Below are positions 25,741 through 34,953 of a stretch of 64,000 nt of DNA, one piece after another (position 1 is the stretch's first letter; the number at the start of each line of letters is the position of its first letter). This stretch comes from Aquimonas sp041395245. GTDB taxonomy: Bacteria; Pseudomonadota; Gammaproteobacteria; Xanthomonadales; Xanthomonadaceae. Under the pieces are notes generated by a model that made no database searches, was not told the DNA's origin, and worked only from the letters and a program-made list of their open reading frames with translations. The position numbers and the translations under genes were made by a program. The stretch is taken from positions 12,239 through 76,238 of the forward strand of contig JAWLAY010000023.1 in assembly GCA_041395245.1 (NCBI GenBank), in the 5' to 3' direction.

Positions 25741-26334
25741 CTACAGTCTGCCGGGACTTCGTCGCCGTGCGTGCGCAGGCATACGCGATGCGGGGCGCTG
25801 ATCCAACCAACGCCATTGGCCCGGCGCAAGATCGCCGAGTGCATGGTCACCGATCCGTTCGCGAATCAGTCTCAGGGTGGGAAAGCCCACCGCCGCGGTC
25901 ATGCGCCGCACCTGCCGATTCCGGCCTTCGCGCAACACCAGTCGCAGCCAGCGAGTCGGTATCGATTGGCGTTGGCGGATCGGCGGCACACGCGGCCAGA
26001 GCCAGTCGGGCTCGGCGTCGAGAAGATCGGCCTCGCAAGGCAAGGTCGGACCATCCTTCAACAAAACGCCCCGGCGCAAGGACTGCAGGGCGGATTCGTT
26101 CGGCACGCCCTCGACCTGAACCAGATAGGTCTTGGGCCATTTGAAGCGCGGACTGCTGATCTGTGCGATCAGCGGGCCGTCATCGCTCAGCAACAACAGC
26201 CCTTCCGAATCGTGATCAAGGCGCCCGGCGGGATACACGCCGGGCACGTCGAGATGATTCGCCAGCGTCGGCCGTCCCTCCGGATCGGTGAACTGGCAGA
26301 GCACGCCAAACGGCTTGTTGAAGGCGATCAACAT
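25741..26334 (-). CDS. rluE: 23S rRNA pseudouridine synthase, RluE-type
   Basis: RNA-modifying enzyme of 197 residues that converts a uridine of 23S rRNA (position 2457 in Escherichia coli for RluE) to pseudouridine. It begins MLIAFNKPFGVLCQFTD and carries the catalytic motif GRLDHDSEGLLLLSDDG, where the Asp after GRL is the nucleophile. Near the C-terminus is REGRNRQVRRMTAAVGFPTL, the other family signature. There is no N-terminal S4 domain, which fits RluE rather than RsuA or RluB. It starts 41 bases after the methyltransferase-like gene on the same strand and may be cotranscribed with it. Confidence 0.9.
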   Translation of the reverse strand: MLIAFNKPFGVLCQFTDPEGRPTLANHLDVPGVYPAGRLDHDSEGLLLLSDDGPLIAQISSPRFKWPKTYLVQVEGVPNESALQSLRRGVLLKDGPTLPCEADLLDAEPDWLWPRVPPIRQRQSIPTRWLRLVLREGRNRQVRRMTAAVGFPTLRLIRERIGDHALGDLAPGQWRWLDQRPASRMPAHARRRSPGRL

Positions 26335-26375
26335 GCGCTTCGTGGCAGCGGACCGAAGCGGTCCACACCGCTGCC

Positions 26376-27299
26376 TTACTGCTGTGCCGGTGCCGGCTCT
26401 GCAGCGGACTCACCGGCAGGCGCATCCGTGCTCGCGGCGGGCTTGGTGAAGCGCAGCGTCATGCGATTGGATTCGCCGATGTCGATGAACTTCTGCCGAT
26501 CCTGATCGCCACCACGCAAGGTCGGCGGCAGCGACCAGACGCCGTTGGCGTAATCGGTCGTGTCCTTCGGATTGGCATTGATGTCACTGCGCTCGGCCAG
26601 CACGAAACCCGCGCCGGTTGCCAAATCGATGATCTGCTGCTCGGTCATGTAACCGGAGTCCGCTTTCGGCGTAACACCTGCCGCCGCGCTGTGTTCCACC
26701 ACACCCAAGGTACCGCCCGGCTTCAACGCATCGAAAAAGCCTTTGAAGTACAACGGTGCCTTGTCCTGCCCCAGCCAGTTGTGCACGTTGCGGAAGGTCA
26801 GCACGACATCGGCACTGGCCGGTTCAGCCACCACCGGCGCGGCAGGATCGAACTGCACGATCTGCGCTTCGCCGAACTGGTCCGGCGAGGCCGCGAACTT
26901 GTCCTGCAACTCTTTGAGCGCGCCACCGTAATACTCCGCCGCGCGCGCGTTGGTGGTCTTGGCCGGATCAATTACCGCCGCGATGTAGCGACCCTTGCCC
27001 TTCACCAGCGGTGCCAGAATCTCGCTGTACCAGCCGCCGCCGGGTGTCATTTCAACCACGACCTGTTCGGGTTTGACGCCGAAAAAACTCAGTGTTTCCT
27101 TCGGGTGTCGATAGACGTCGCGGGCGACGTTTTCCGCAATACGCCATGCACCGGAAGTGGCGGCATCCAGCGGACTGAGGACCGGCTCCGAATCGACCAC
27201 CGCGTCGGTCTTGGGTGCCGTCGCCGGTTGCGGGTCCGGGGCCTGTGAGCAAGCTGTCAGTGCCAACAGCGCAGTGATCGCAATCGGTGAGAGACGCAT
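26376..27299 (-). CDS. Predicted class I SAM-dependent methyltransferase with lipoprotein signal
   Basis: Protein of 307 residues related to a predicted methyltransferase group (COG4798-like). The N-terminus, MRLSPIAITALLALTACSQA, is a clear lipoprotein signal with lipobox LTAC, so the protein should be exported and lipid-anchored. The core has VVVEMTPGGGWYSEILAPLV, matching the SAM-binding motif I, and a later DVVLTFRNVHNWL that matches motif IV. The C-terminal part ends in a Ala/Pro-rich tail. SAM is not known to be available outside the cytoplasm, so either the fold has a different use there or export fails; this is an open point. The 110-base gap upstream separates it from the FG-GAP gene. 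Confidence 0.8.
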   Translation of the reverse strand: MRLSPIAITALLALTACSQAPDPQPATAPKTDAVVDSEPVLSPLDAATSGAWRIAENVARDVYRHPKETLSFFGVKPEQVVVEMTPGGGWYSEILAPLVKGKGRYIAAVIDPAKTTNARAAEYYGGALKELQDKFAASPDQFGEAQIVQFDPAAPVVAEPASADVVLTFRNVHNWLGQDKAPLYFKGFFDALKPGGTLGVVEHSAAAGVTPKADSGYMTEQQIIDLATGAGFVLAERSDINANPKDTTDYANGVWSLPPTLRGGDQDRQKFIDIGESNRMTLRFTKPAASTDAPAGESAAEPAPAQQ

Positions 27300-27410
27300 T
27301 GGGTGAATCTCGCAAAACTAGAGGGAGTCGGAAAATAGCACAGGGATTGTTCATGACATGTCTGCATTCCGCCCCGGCCGTGCATATCCACACGGCGTTC
27401 CTGCCGACGC

Positions 27411-28784
27411 TCAATCGAGGGAAGATTCGAATCCATCCGAAAACAGCCCAGACGAGGCAAACAGAGCGACAAACCCCACTTCTGAAGCAAGCTCCACATC
27501 ATCAGTCGGCGCTGCGACAACCGCCTGCTCTCCCTGCAACGCGACCACTCGGGCATACGAGTACCAAGGCGCTGCCGCCGGACCCTGCTGATGCAACGAG
27601 GCCTTGTAATGCGGATCGCCCAACCCCGCGGCCTCGAACACCAGGGCGCGACTGCCAGGGCTGCCCGGCACTGGCTGACCGATGAGCCAGCGCGGACCGT
27701 ATACAGCGATGTCGTAGCCGAACTGGAGTGTTTCCCCACCGGCCGGGGATTGCAGCGGTGGGCGAGAAGTCCAGCCGCTCAAGTCCCGCTGCTCGACCAG
27801 CACGCGGCTCGCATTCAGCCCACCCACCATCACGTGTCGACCATTCAGTGCTACGGCGTGACCAAAGGCATAGCCAATCTCATTCTCGGATGCAGCGATA
27901 AGGCGGCCAAGCGACCAGACCCCGTGCCCCGTGTCGTACTCGTAGACCCATGCCAGCCCCTTGGGCGGCGCACCAACGCCCGCGCCCGCCTCGCCGATGA
28001 CCAGGCGATCAGGCAGCAATGACATGATCGGCTCGACGCGGATGGCGACATCGAACCCAAAGTAGCCACCCGCCGTCGGGTTCGGCGACACCAACGTGTG
28101 CTGATTGGTGAAAGGCACCAACGATGACACACGCGCAAAGGTGACAACTCGACCACTGAATGGCTGGGCGGGATCGATGGTGGCGTTGGGGGCACCCGCC
28201 GTCGCGCGATTGCCATTCAAACTGACTGAATAGCCGAGGGACTCACTGCCAAATGAAGCCAAGTTGCCATCGAACGCACTGCTTCGATCCCACGCGCCGT
28301 CGCCGGTCGAATAGTTCCAGAACTCCACTCTCCCTGCGCTGTTGCCATGCCCTGGCATGCCAATCATCAGGGTTGACCCGTCGATCGCGAGCGCAAAACC
28401 GAAATGGGCGTTGTTGGCAAGTTGATCTGAACGAATGATCTGGGTCGCGACAGTCGGAATTCGCCCATCTGCATCACGCTGATACAGGTAAACCGCACCG
28501 GTGTCCTGCCAGGTGACAGGGCCGAGTGTCAGATCGGTGTAGGGCACACCAACGGCCAACCACTCTGGAGATAGCGCCAAGGCCGTTCCGAAGTAGGGCG
28601 GCAAGCCTTCAGTCTGCGAGGCCAGCGCTGTCGCCGCCTCGCGAACGCCCTGATACTGCCAGACCTGCGCCAATGCGGGCGTCGCGAAATCCAGTGCAAC
28701 GACAAGCAACAGCCCGAAGGGCCCTGACTGGCGCATCACGCCCGCAGCAAGACCACACCTGCGGTTCACCCCAACCCGGTTCAT
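27411..28784 (-). CDS. Secreted FG-GAP-like beta-propeller protein with DGFE tail
   Basis: Exported protein of 457 residues. After a hydrophobic signal segment ending near ATPALAQ, it contains integrin-alpha-like FG-GAP repeats: PYFGTALALSPEWLAVGVPY, AHFGFALAIDGSTLMIGMPG, SLGYSVSLNGNRATAGAPN and GYFGFDVAI. They are expected to fold as a seven-bladed propeller. It ends GLFSDGFESSLD, a slightly extended form of the shared tail. Its start overlaps the stop of the upstream propeller gene in an ATGA, so the two are translated together. Function unknown; surface adhesion or ligand binding is plausible. Confidence 0.75.
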   Translation of the reverse strand: MNRVGVNRRCGLAAGVMRQSGPFGLLLVVALDFATPALAQVWQYQGVREAATALASQTEGLPPYFGTALALSPEWLAVGVPYTDLTLGPVTWQDTGAVYLYQRDADGRIPTVATQIIRSDQLANNAHFGFALAIDGSTLMIGMPGHGNSAGRVEFWNYSTGDGAWDRSSAFDGNLASFGSESLGYSVSLNGNRATAGAPNATIDPAQPFSGRVVTFARVSSLVPFTNQHTLVSPNPTAGGYFGFDVAIRVEPIMSLLPDRLVIGEAGAGVGAPPKGLAWVYEYDTGHGVWSLGRLIAASENEIGYAFGHAVALNGRHVMVGGLNASRVLVEQRDLSGWTSRPPLQSPAGGETLQFGYDIAVYGPRWLIGQPVPGSPGSRALVFEAAGLGDPHYKASLHQQGPAAAPWYSYARVVALQGEQAVVAAPTDDVELASEVGFVALFASSGLFSDGFESSLD

Positions 28785-29929
28785 AACTCGAACCCACTGC
28801 TAAAGATCCACTGTGGCGGAAACGGCGCAATCTCGACATCCACCAAGGCGCCATTCCCCAAGCCCGGCAGATCCCGCACATTGCCCACGGGCGCGAGGGT
28901 CTGACTGTCGAACAGTCGAGTGCCACTGCCACCGGTGACAATCAGGCGACTGCCATCATCGCTCGCTACCATTGGCCCCTGTGAATACCCTGCACCGTCA
29001 CCGACGACCTCGCTCGCGAGGATGCGCCGATTGCCGGTGGCAGGCGCCTGCTGCAGTTCGCCCCACGACGCCAGACCAAACACCTGGGCGAACCCGAGTG
29101 CACCACCCGGGCCGAACAGAACGATGGGCGCCGGTTCGTTCAACGGATCCGCGGGACGCTGCACCCACAGCAAGCGGCGCGGATAGGACGACATCTGCGG
29201 GTAAGGATCACCCGAGGGCATGGCGTACGCGAAACGCTGATCCTGCCCAGTGGCAATATCCAGCGAGGTCAAGCGCGACTGCGCCGCATTGACCGGTGTG
29301 CGCAAATCCGCCAGGTAAAGTTCGCTGCCATCCGGTGAAAAACCCAACAGCTCGCTACCCCACACATCGCCGGGCACATCTTCCAGCAAGCCGGTGGCGG
29401 GATCGAACCACTTCACCCCGCTGGCGCAACCCAGCAAGAAGACGCGACCGTCGGGATGCACACGCATGTTGTTGTAGAGCGTGTTGCGGCAATCCGGCAA
29501 TGGCAATGCCGTGCTGTCGATGACCGTCAGATCTTGTGCATGCAGTCGAACCAGCGCACGTTCGTCCGTGCCGGTCAAGGCCCAGGCGTAGACCACCAAG
29601 CCGTCCGGCGACATGGCAATGGCACGCGCCTGGTTCTGGCCAAGCTCACGCTCCGCCACGACTCGGCGACTTCGCGTGTCGATGGCGTAGATCAAGCCGG
29701 CATTGCTGCCGCCCGATTGAAATCGCCAGCTGGACAAATACAGATGGGTACGATCCGGGCTCAGCACCATGTCGGAAGGTTCGTCGGCCAAGCCCGTGAT
29801 GCTCTGCTCCAGACTGAAGTCAGCGAGGTTCACCACATGGACCGCAGAACCCTGCGGCGCACTGATGAAGGCATAGGGTTGAGCACCGGCATTCACCGCC
29901 ACGACGCCGCCGAACAGCAGCGCGCTCAT
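28781..29929 (-). CDS. Secreted YVTN-like beta-propeller protein with GFE tail
   Basis: Exported protein of about 382 residues with repeats like those of surface-layer propeller proteins: AFISAPQGSAVHVVNLADF, SPDRTHLYLSSWR, AIAMSPDGLVVYAWAL, VHPDGRVFLLG and FSPDGSELYLADLR. It ends WIFSSGFEL, the shared tail with Ser replacing Asp. The ATG at 29929 is used; it has a GGGAGG ribosome site 9 bases ahead and a short signal MSALLFGGVVAVNAGAQ. A TTG at 29959 would add the basic residues KTGFGRLVR to the signal. A longer frame to 30157 runs through a palindromic repeat and is not believed. It forms an operon with the FG-GAP gene that overlaps it. Confidence 0.7.
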   Translation of the reverse strand: MSALLFGGVVAVNAGAQPYAFISAPQGSAVHVVNLADFSLEQSITGLADEPSDMVLSPDRTHLYLSSWRFQSGGSNAGLIYAIDTRSRRVVAERELGQNQARAIAMSPDGLVVYAWALTGTDERALVRLHAQDLTVIDSTALPLPDCRNTLYNNMRVHPDGRVFLLGCASGVKWFDPATGLLEDVPGDVWGSELLGFSPDGSELYLADLRTPVNAAQSRLTSLDIATGQDQRFAYAMPSGDPYPQMSSYPRRLLWVQRPADPLNEPAPIVLFGPGGALGFAQVFGLASWGELQQAPATGNRRILASEVVGDGAGYSQGPMVASDDGSRLIVTGGSGTRLFDSQTLAPVGNVRDLPGLGNGALVDVEIAPFPPQWIFSSGFEL

Positions 29930-29984
29930 CCGAACGAGCCTCCCGAAGCCCGTCTTCAATGTTATGGAGAAAGCACGCAAGCCT

Positions 29985-30152
29985 AGGAGCCTGCGCGGCA
30001 GAAACGATCGAGGCGAAAAGTCCGCTGCGCGAGGACAGATTTTCGACGATTCGCCGGTCCATAGCACGACTATGGGCCAAGAATCGGCGGAAATAATGGA
30101 CCTCGCAGACGGCTTTGCGGACCGGTCGGCTTCTGTCGCGCAGGCTCCTGGC
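29985..30152. repeat. Long imperfect palindrome, MITE-like
   Basis: A stretch of about 168 bases reads nearly the same on both strands. The ends are AGGAGCCTGCGCGGCAGAA (from 29985) and the complement of AGGAGCCTGCGCGACAGAA (to 30151). The centre is CCATAG-CACGA-CTATGG at 30059-30075, flanked by related GATTCGCCG and GATTCTTGG arms. It lies between divergent genes, has no reading frame of its own, and looks like a small non-autonomous transposable element or an IS remnant. Confidence 0.6.
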
Positions 30153-30326
30153 AGCATGGCAAGTCCCCACTCATGGTGCAGCGCGCCGAAATGACGTGCT
30201 CAACCAGTTGAATGCCAGACGAAGGCGAAACTCCACACTCGGACTTGAGCAACGCGATGCAGCGTGATGGCTGTGGTGTTCGGATGCTGATTGGCATTGA
30301 TCCGATGACACACCGGAGAAACCACC
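30153..30326. other. Intergenic stretch before the FG-GAP gene
   Basis: Together with 29930-29984 and the palindrome, this makes a gap of about 400 bases between divergent genes. It must hold the promoters for both sides, but no strong -35/-10 pair stands out. A GGAG ribosome site is seen just before 30327. Confidence 0.4.
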
Positions 30327-32741
30327 ATGCCGCCTGCTCCGTATTTCACGCCGAAGTCTGCATTTGTCCGCCCATGGGTATTGGGCATGTTGTTGCTTGG
30401 TTCGTTGGTCAATGCGACCCCGCTAGGCTTCCGAGGCGTCATCGAGCCGCCAGACGTCGGTGAAGGTGACGATGGCGACCTGTTTGGAAGTACTGTAGCG
30501 ATTGGCGGCCCCACATTGGCGGTGGTCGCGCCCGGCGACATCGATGGCGCGTTGGGCGAGCGGACGATCTCGCTGTTCCGCCGCGTGGATGGAAGTTACC
30601 TGATTGACGGCAAGATCCAGGGCGGTATCCATTCCTGGGGGTCGGTGGCGGTGTCACCTGACGGTTCTTCTGTCGTGAGCCTGCTGATCGACGCCGACAA
30701 CCACTGGCGGGTTCGCCTGTATCGCCGACGCAACGATGGACTTGGCTGGGATCTCGCGCAAACCATCCACTCTCCCGCAGGCTTCAGCACGCCCACGGAC
30801 GCCTTCGGTCAGAATCTTGCGTGGGACGGCAACACCCTGGTTGTCAGTGCAGACGAGTACTCGCAGCCGCTGAAAGGCCAAGGTCGGGTCCACGTGTATC
30901 CGACGGACGGCGATGGCACGCTGCAGTTGCGCGATACCCTGCTGCCCTCCAATCCAGTGACGCTGGGTCGATTCGGCTTTTCGGTCGCCTTACTCGGTGA
31001 TCGGATTGCCGTGGGTGCGGTCGGCGAATCGACGCCGAACGGGCCCGGCACGGTCTATGTCTTCACTCGCCATCCTACGCTGCTGGATTGGTCGCAGAGC
31101 GCACGAATCACCGCCCCCCAGAGCAGTTCAAGCCTGAACTTCGGCGAGAAGGTCCAGCTCACCACACTGCCTGCCACGGGCAGTCTTGCTGAAACGCCGA
31201 CCTTGTATGTCAGTGCACCGGGCTTCGACAGCAACGCGGGTCGAGTTTTTCGATTTGAACCCGGACAAGGAGGATCGTGGGCGTGGATGGATACGTTCAC
31301 GGCACCGACATCGGCGCCACGCAGGCATGGCGCCCTGCTTGCGGCGCATGAAGACACGCTGGCGATCGGATCGTCCCCGTACCTCAGCACACCCAACGAG
31401 ATCCAAGTGCATGAGCGCCAGAGCAATGGTGCGTTCTCGCTGACGCACACCTACAACCAGAGTGCCTTTCCTCAACCTGTCCCGGCCACCTCCCTCGGCC
31501 TGAGTCGCGAGCGCAACGCAACTCGATTGATCGTCGGATTTCCCAATGCCGACATCGGTAGTCGTATCGACCAAGGCAGCGTCGTGGTAGCGACGCGCGG
31601 ATCGACAGCCTGGCCGACGCCCCTGAGCGAACAGATCGATACCGGGCCCTCAGCGGCCGACTCGAATTTTGGCAACAGCGTCGCCGTTTCAGGAGACGAT
31701 GCGGCCATCGGTGCCGAGTTCCACCATGTAGGGTTCAATGCGCAACAGGGAGCCGTGTACCTGTTCCACAAATCAGCCACTGGCGAATGGAGTGCGGACA
31801 CACGCATCGTCGCACCGGATGGTTCCGCCGGTGACTATTTTGGCTCGCGCGTTGCCCTGCAGGGCGACACACTGGCTGTTTCCGCACCCGGCGATGATTT
31901 CGGCTCCACCAGTAACCTCGGCGCGGTCTACGTATTCCAGCGCAAGGGCGCATCGTGGACTCTGCAAGGCAAACTCCAGACCTGCTTTGGTATCGGCAGC
32001 GACGCCATGGTGGGATACATGGGGCTATCGCTCGGCGGTGACCGACTGGTGTTTTCCAGCCCTCCACCCCAGGGTGCCTGCGTCTACCGACGCGAAAATG
32101 GCGTGTGGTCACTGGAACAATCCTTTGGCGGAAACGACTACAGCGCGTTGGCGCTGCTGTCGGCCGATGGGCAGCGCTTGCTTTTGGGGCAAAGCGCGAG
32201 CTACGCACTGCGGGTGTTCCGCCACGACGGAAATACGTGGACTACCGAGGCGGAAATCCCGATGGATGGCCCAGCCACTATCTGCTGCAACCAGATTGCC
32301 TTCGATGGCCAGCGCATGGCGGTCAATGCGACTCAGACGCAACCCAGCCTCTCGCCATCAGTAAGGACTTTTTACCGCCATGGCGGCCTCTGGCTACCCG
32401 AGGCGACGCTGACACCTTCGATGCCCGAAAGCAGTTTCGGCGCAGCGGTCGCCATGCACCAGGACACTATCACCGTCTCCGCACCTGGGCTCGCTCCAGC
32501 CGGTGGCTTCTACCGTTTCCTGCGCGAAGGCAGCCAGTGGGTCGAGGAAGGTCGTTATCTGCTTCCGGAACCCGTTGCCTACAACGGTTTTGGATACGCG
32601 CTGGCCTCTGATGCGGGCAGCGTGCTGATCGGCGCATATGTTCGCGATGGAAGCAGCTTGTTCAGCAACCCGCGCGAAGGCGGCGTCTACGTGTACGACG
32701 TTCCCGGCCCACAGATTTTTGCGGATGGATTCGAGGACTGA
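30327..32741 (+). CDS. Large secreted FG-GAP repeat protein with DGFE tail
   Basis: Exported protein of 804 residues. A signal segment, VLGMLLLGSLVNATP, precedes a mature part made of two sets of FG-GAP repeats. Examples are DLFGSTVAIGGPTLAVVAPG, GRFGFSVALLGDRIAVGAVG, SNFGNSVAVSGDDAAIGAEF, DYFGSRVALQGDTLAVSAPG and SSFGAAVAMHQDTITVSAPG. Length suggests two propellers in tandem. It ends GPQIFADGFED, the shared tail in its fullest form. A CGGAG ribosome site lies 8 bases before the ATG. It is divergent from the two propeller genes to its left and convergent with the kinase gene to its right. Confidence 0.78.
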   Translation: MPPAPYFTPKSAFVRPWVLGMLLLGSLVNATPLGFRGVIEPPDVGEGDDGDLFGSTVAIGGPTLAVVAPGDIDGALGERTISLFRRVDGSYLIDGKIQGGIHSWGSVAVSPDGSSVVSLLIDADNHWRVRLYRRRNDGLGWDLAQTIHSPAGFSTPTDAFGQNLAWDGNTLVVSADEYSQPLKGQGRVHVYPTDGDGTLQLRDTLLPSNPVTLGRFGFSVALLGDRIAVGAVGESTPNGPGTVYVFTRHPTLLDWSQSARITAPQSSSSLNFGEKVQLTTLPATGSLAETPTLYVSAPGFDSNAGRVFRFEPGQGGSWAWMDTFTAPTSAPRRHGALLAAHEDTLAIGSSPYLSTPNEIQVHERQSNGAFSLTHTYNQSAFPQPVPATSLGLSRERNATRLIVGFPNADIGSRIDQGSVVVATRGSTAWPTPLSEQIDTGPSAADSNFGNSVAVSGDDAAIGAEFHHVGFNAQQGAVYLFHKSATGEWSADTRIVAPDGSAGDYFGSRVALQGDTLAVSAPGDDFGSTSNLGAVYVFQRKGASWTLQGKLQTCFGIGSDAMVGYMGLSLGGDRLVFSSPPPQGACVYRRENGVWSLEQSFGGNDYSALALLSADGQRLLLGQSASYALRVFRHDGNTWTTEAEIPMDGPATICCNQIAFDGQRMAVNATQTQPSLSPSVRTFYRHGGLWLPEATLTPSMPESSFGAAVAMHQDTITVSAPGLAPAGGFYRFLREGSQWVEEGRYLLPEPVAYNGFGYALASDAGSVLIGAYVRDGSSLFSNPREGGVYVYDVPGPQIFADGFED

Positions 32742-32757
32742 TTCAGCGGCACATCGA

Positions 32758-34953
32758 TCACTCCATGCAGCGTTGAACCAGGACATGCTCGGAACCCAAG
32801 GCCACCTCACCCGACTGTCGGCAGTCGAGCCGCAGTTCGGCCGCCTCGGCGGACTGCCCCAGGTGGTCGAGCGTCTTGGCCAGTTCACGGCTGACGTGCA
32901 GGTATTGACGTGATGCCTGACGCCCGTCCCGTTGCAGACGACCCCGCAACTCGCGCAGCAAGGCGAGCGCTGCCTGCCACTGCTGCGTGCTCAACAGGGC
33001 ATGCGACAGGGTCAGTCCGGCATCAATGGTGCTGCGGTGATCTGGACCGAAGATACGGTTGGCCGCCTGCCAGGCGGCGGTCGCCATGCTCTCTGCCTCC
33101 GCACTCCTATCCGCAACCAACAAGGCATAGGCGAGTCCGATGCGGTCATCGATCATGGGGGGACTATCGGCACCGAGCTTGGTTTCGTGCAGGCTCAGGT
33201 TGGTCTCGAACTGGCGAATGGCAAGCGGGCTTGGTTCCTTGTTGACCAGCGACCAGCCGTAGACGCGCCGCGCCAGTGCCGTCAACGGGTGCTCATTGCC
33301 CAGGCGCTGCACTGACCGCGCCACCGCCTGCGCTGCGATCCGTTGTGCGGCAGGAAAGTCATCGGCTTCCATGCGCAGGGTGGCAAGACGACGTAACGCG
33401 ACCGACTCGGTCGCCGCATCCAGTAGCTCGGGTTCGCGCAGCAACTGGGTGATTCGCTTCTCGATGCGCGCCTGCCGTTCCGGCGATGCGTGTTGCAGCG
33501 ACAAGCGGACTTCTGCCTCAACCAGACAGAAGGTCGCGTAGGCCAGCAATGAAGGGGATACGCCGTCCTGCTGCAAGCGCTGCAGCATCGCTTCGCCTTC
33601 GCGGACCGCCGTTTCTGCTTCGCCCGCCATCGCGCGCCAGCGAAGCGCATCGGCAGCCAGTCGCGATGCCATCTCCGAATCCGGCGCAGCACGCGCGGCC
33701 AGATCGGCGGCGTTCCGCGCCAGATGTGCGGCCTTGGCATCATTGCCGAGGTCGCCTTCGAGTCCTGCCAGCGCGCTGAGCAAGTCCGCGCGATCCAGCA
33801 GGGACAGTTCGGTTCGATGCTCGGCGAGCACCGGTGCGGCGTCGAGCAACTGGCGAAGAGTTGCCTGAGGACCCAGGCTGGCCTGTGAAGCCTGACCAAG
33901 CAGTTCGCGCAGGAAGTCACTGACGCGTTCAGCACGGCGCTGTGCTGTCTCAGCTCGTTGTCTTGCCTCCTGCGCGCGCCAGTAGCTGACGCTGCTGACG
34001 ACGCTGATGGCGATCAATGTGATGACCAGAAGCCAGCGCACGCGGCGGCGGGCACGCTGTAGGGGCGCCCGCTGCAGTTGCGCGATGCGCGCGACCAGCA
34101 CATCGGCACTGGGTCGTTTCAGCGGATCAGCGGCGAGCAGATCCTTGATCAACTGTCGCCAGTCATTTCCCAGTTGCGCTGGCAAGGTGGCTTCGCCCGG
34201 AAAGGCGCCACTTGCTGCGCGATACAACAGGACGCCCAGTGCATAAAGGTCAATCGCAGCGCTGACCGACTCACCGTTCATCGCTTCGGGCGCGAGATAG
34301 CGCGGTGTTCCCGCAGTCAGTCTCGATCGCTCGTCGTCCGAAGAAAACCCTGCGCCAAAATCCATCAGGATCGCGTGCCCAACGGCATCGAGCATGACGT
34401 TGGAAGCCTTGATATCCGCGTGCACGATGCCCGCCGCGTGTACCGCCTGCAGCGCGCCCGCCAATTCTGCAGCGATCATCTGCAGGGCTTCGGCCTCCAG
34501 GCAGCCATCCCTCAGCAATCGCGCCTGCAGGGTTTCGCCATCGATCCAGTCGGCCCACAGACCAGCGCGATCCTGGTGAAAGCTCGCACCATGCACAGCC
34601 AGCACATGCGGGTGCCGAACGCTTGCCAGACGCCTGGCTTCGGCAACGAAATCGCGGCCACTGACAAGACCGGAAGGCGCGTCATCGCGCTTGAGCTTCA
34701 AGGCAACATAACGCCCAAGGGTTGGGTCCCAGGCGCGAAACACCTCACCAAAGGAACCGTGATCGATCCGCTGCAATCGCTGCAGGTGCCCCCAGGATTC
34801 GCCCAAGACCCGACCCCCAGCCAATGCGCGTCCAATCTGGGCCAGGCGAGACAGGCCGCGCGCGATTTTCGGGTCGGGCACCGACTGCGTGTCGATCTGC
34901 TCGCCCGATGCAATCCGCTGCGCTGCCTCCAGCACCGGATCGAACGTTTTCAT
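32758..34953 (-). CDS. Transmembrane Ser/Thr protein kinase with tetratricopeptide-like C-terminal domain
   Basis: Hanks-type protein kinase of 731 residues. The kinase domain has the glycine loop IDHGSFGEVFRAWD near residue 63, the ATP-binding Lys in VALKLK near 86, the catalytic loop HADIKASNV near 177, MDFGAG near 197 and YLAPEA near 219, so it should be active. One membrane helix follows near 302-322 (VRWLLVITLIAISVVSSVSYW without the last residue). The part beyond is helical, with repeats typical of TPR domains, and would lie outside the membrane as a sensor or docking surface. Its start overlaps the stop of the sigma factor gene in an ATGA. No anti-sigma gene is present, so the kinase is a candidate regulator of the sigma factor. 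Confidence 0.88.
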   Translation of the reverse strand: MKTFDPVLEAAQRIASGEQIDTQSVPDPKIARGLSRLAQIGRALAGGRVLGESWGHLQRLQRIDHGSFGEVFRAWDPTLGRYVALKLKRDDAPSGLVSGRDFVAEARRLASVRHPHVLAVHGASFHQDRAGLWADWIDGETLQARLLRDGCLEAEALQMIAAELAGALQAVHAAGIVHADIKASNVMLDAVGHAILMDFGAGFSSDDERSRLTAGTPRYLAPEAMNGESVSAAIDLYALGVLLYRAASGAFPGEATLPAQLGNDWRQLIKDLLAADPLKRPSADVLVARIAQLQRAPLQRARRRVRWLLVITLIAISVVSSVSYWRAQEARQRAETAQRRAERVSDFLRELLGQASQASLGPQATLRQLLDAAPVLAEHRTELSLLDRADLLSALAGLEGDLGNDAKAAHLARNAADLAARAAPDSEMASRLAADALRWRAMAGEAETAVREGEAMLQRLQQDGVSPSLLAYATFCLVEAEVRLSLQHASPERQARIEKRITQLLREPELLDAATESVALRRLATLRMEADDFPAAQRIAAQAVARSVQRLGNEHPLTALARRVYGWSLVNKEPSPLAIRQFETNLSLHETKLGADSPPMIDDRIGLAYALLVADRSAEAESMATAAWQAANRIFGPDHRSTIDAGLTLSHALLSTQQWQAALALLRELRGRLQRDGRQASRQYLHVSRELAKTLDHLGQSAEAAELRLDCRQSGEVALGSEHVLVQRCME

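Noticed and set aside
27424..27434. GATTCGAATCC, like the T-arm of a tRNA gene
   Set aside because: It lies in the 3' coding part of the FG-GAP gene and no acceptor or anticodon stem is found around it.
29930..30157. N-terminal extension of the YVTN propeller protein to 30157
   Set aside because: It runs through the palindromic repeat and gives no signal peptide; ATG 29929 has a ribosome site and a signal segment.
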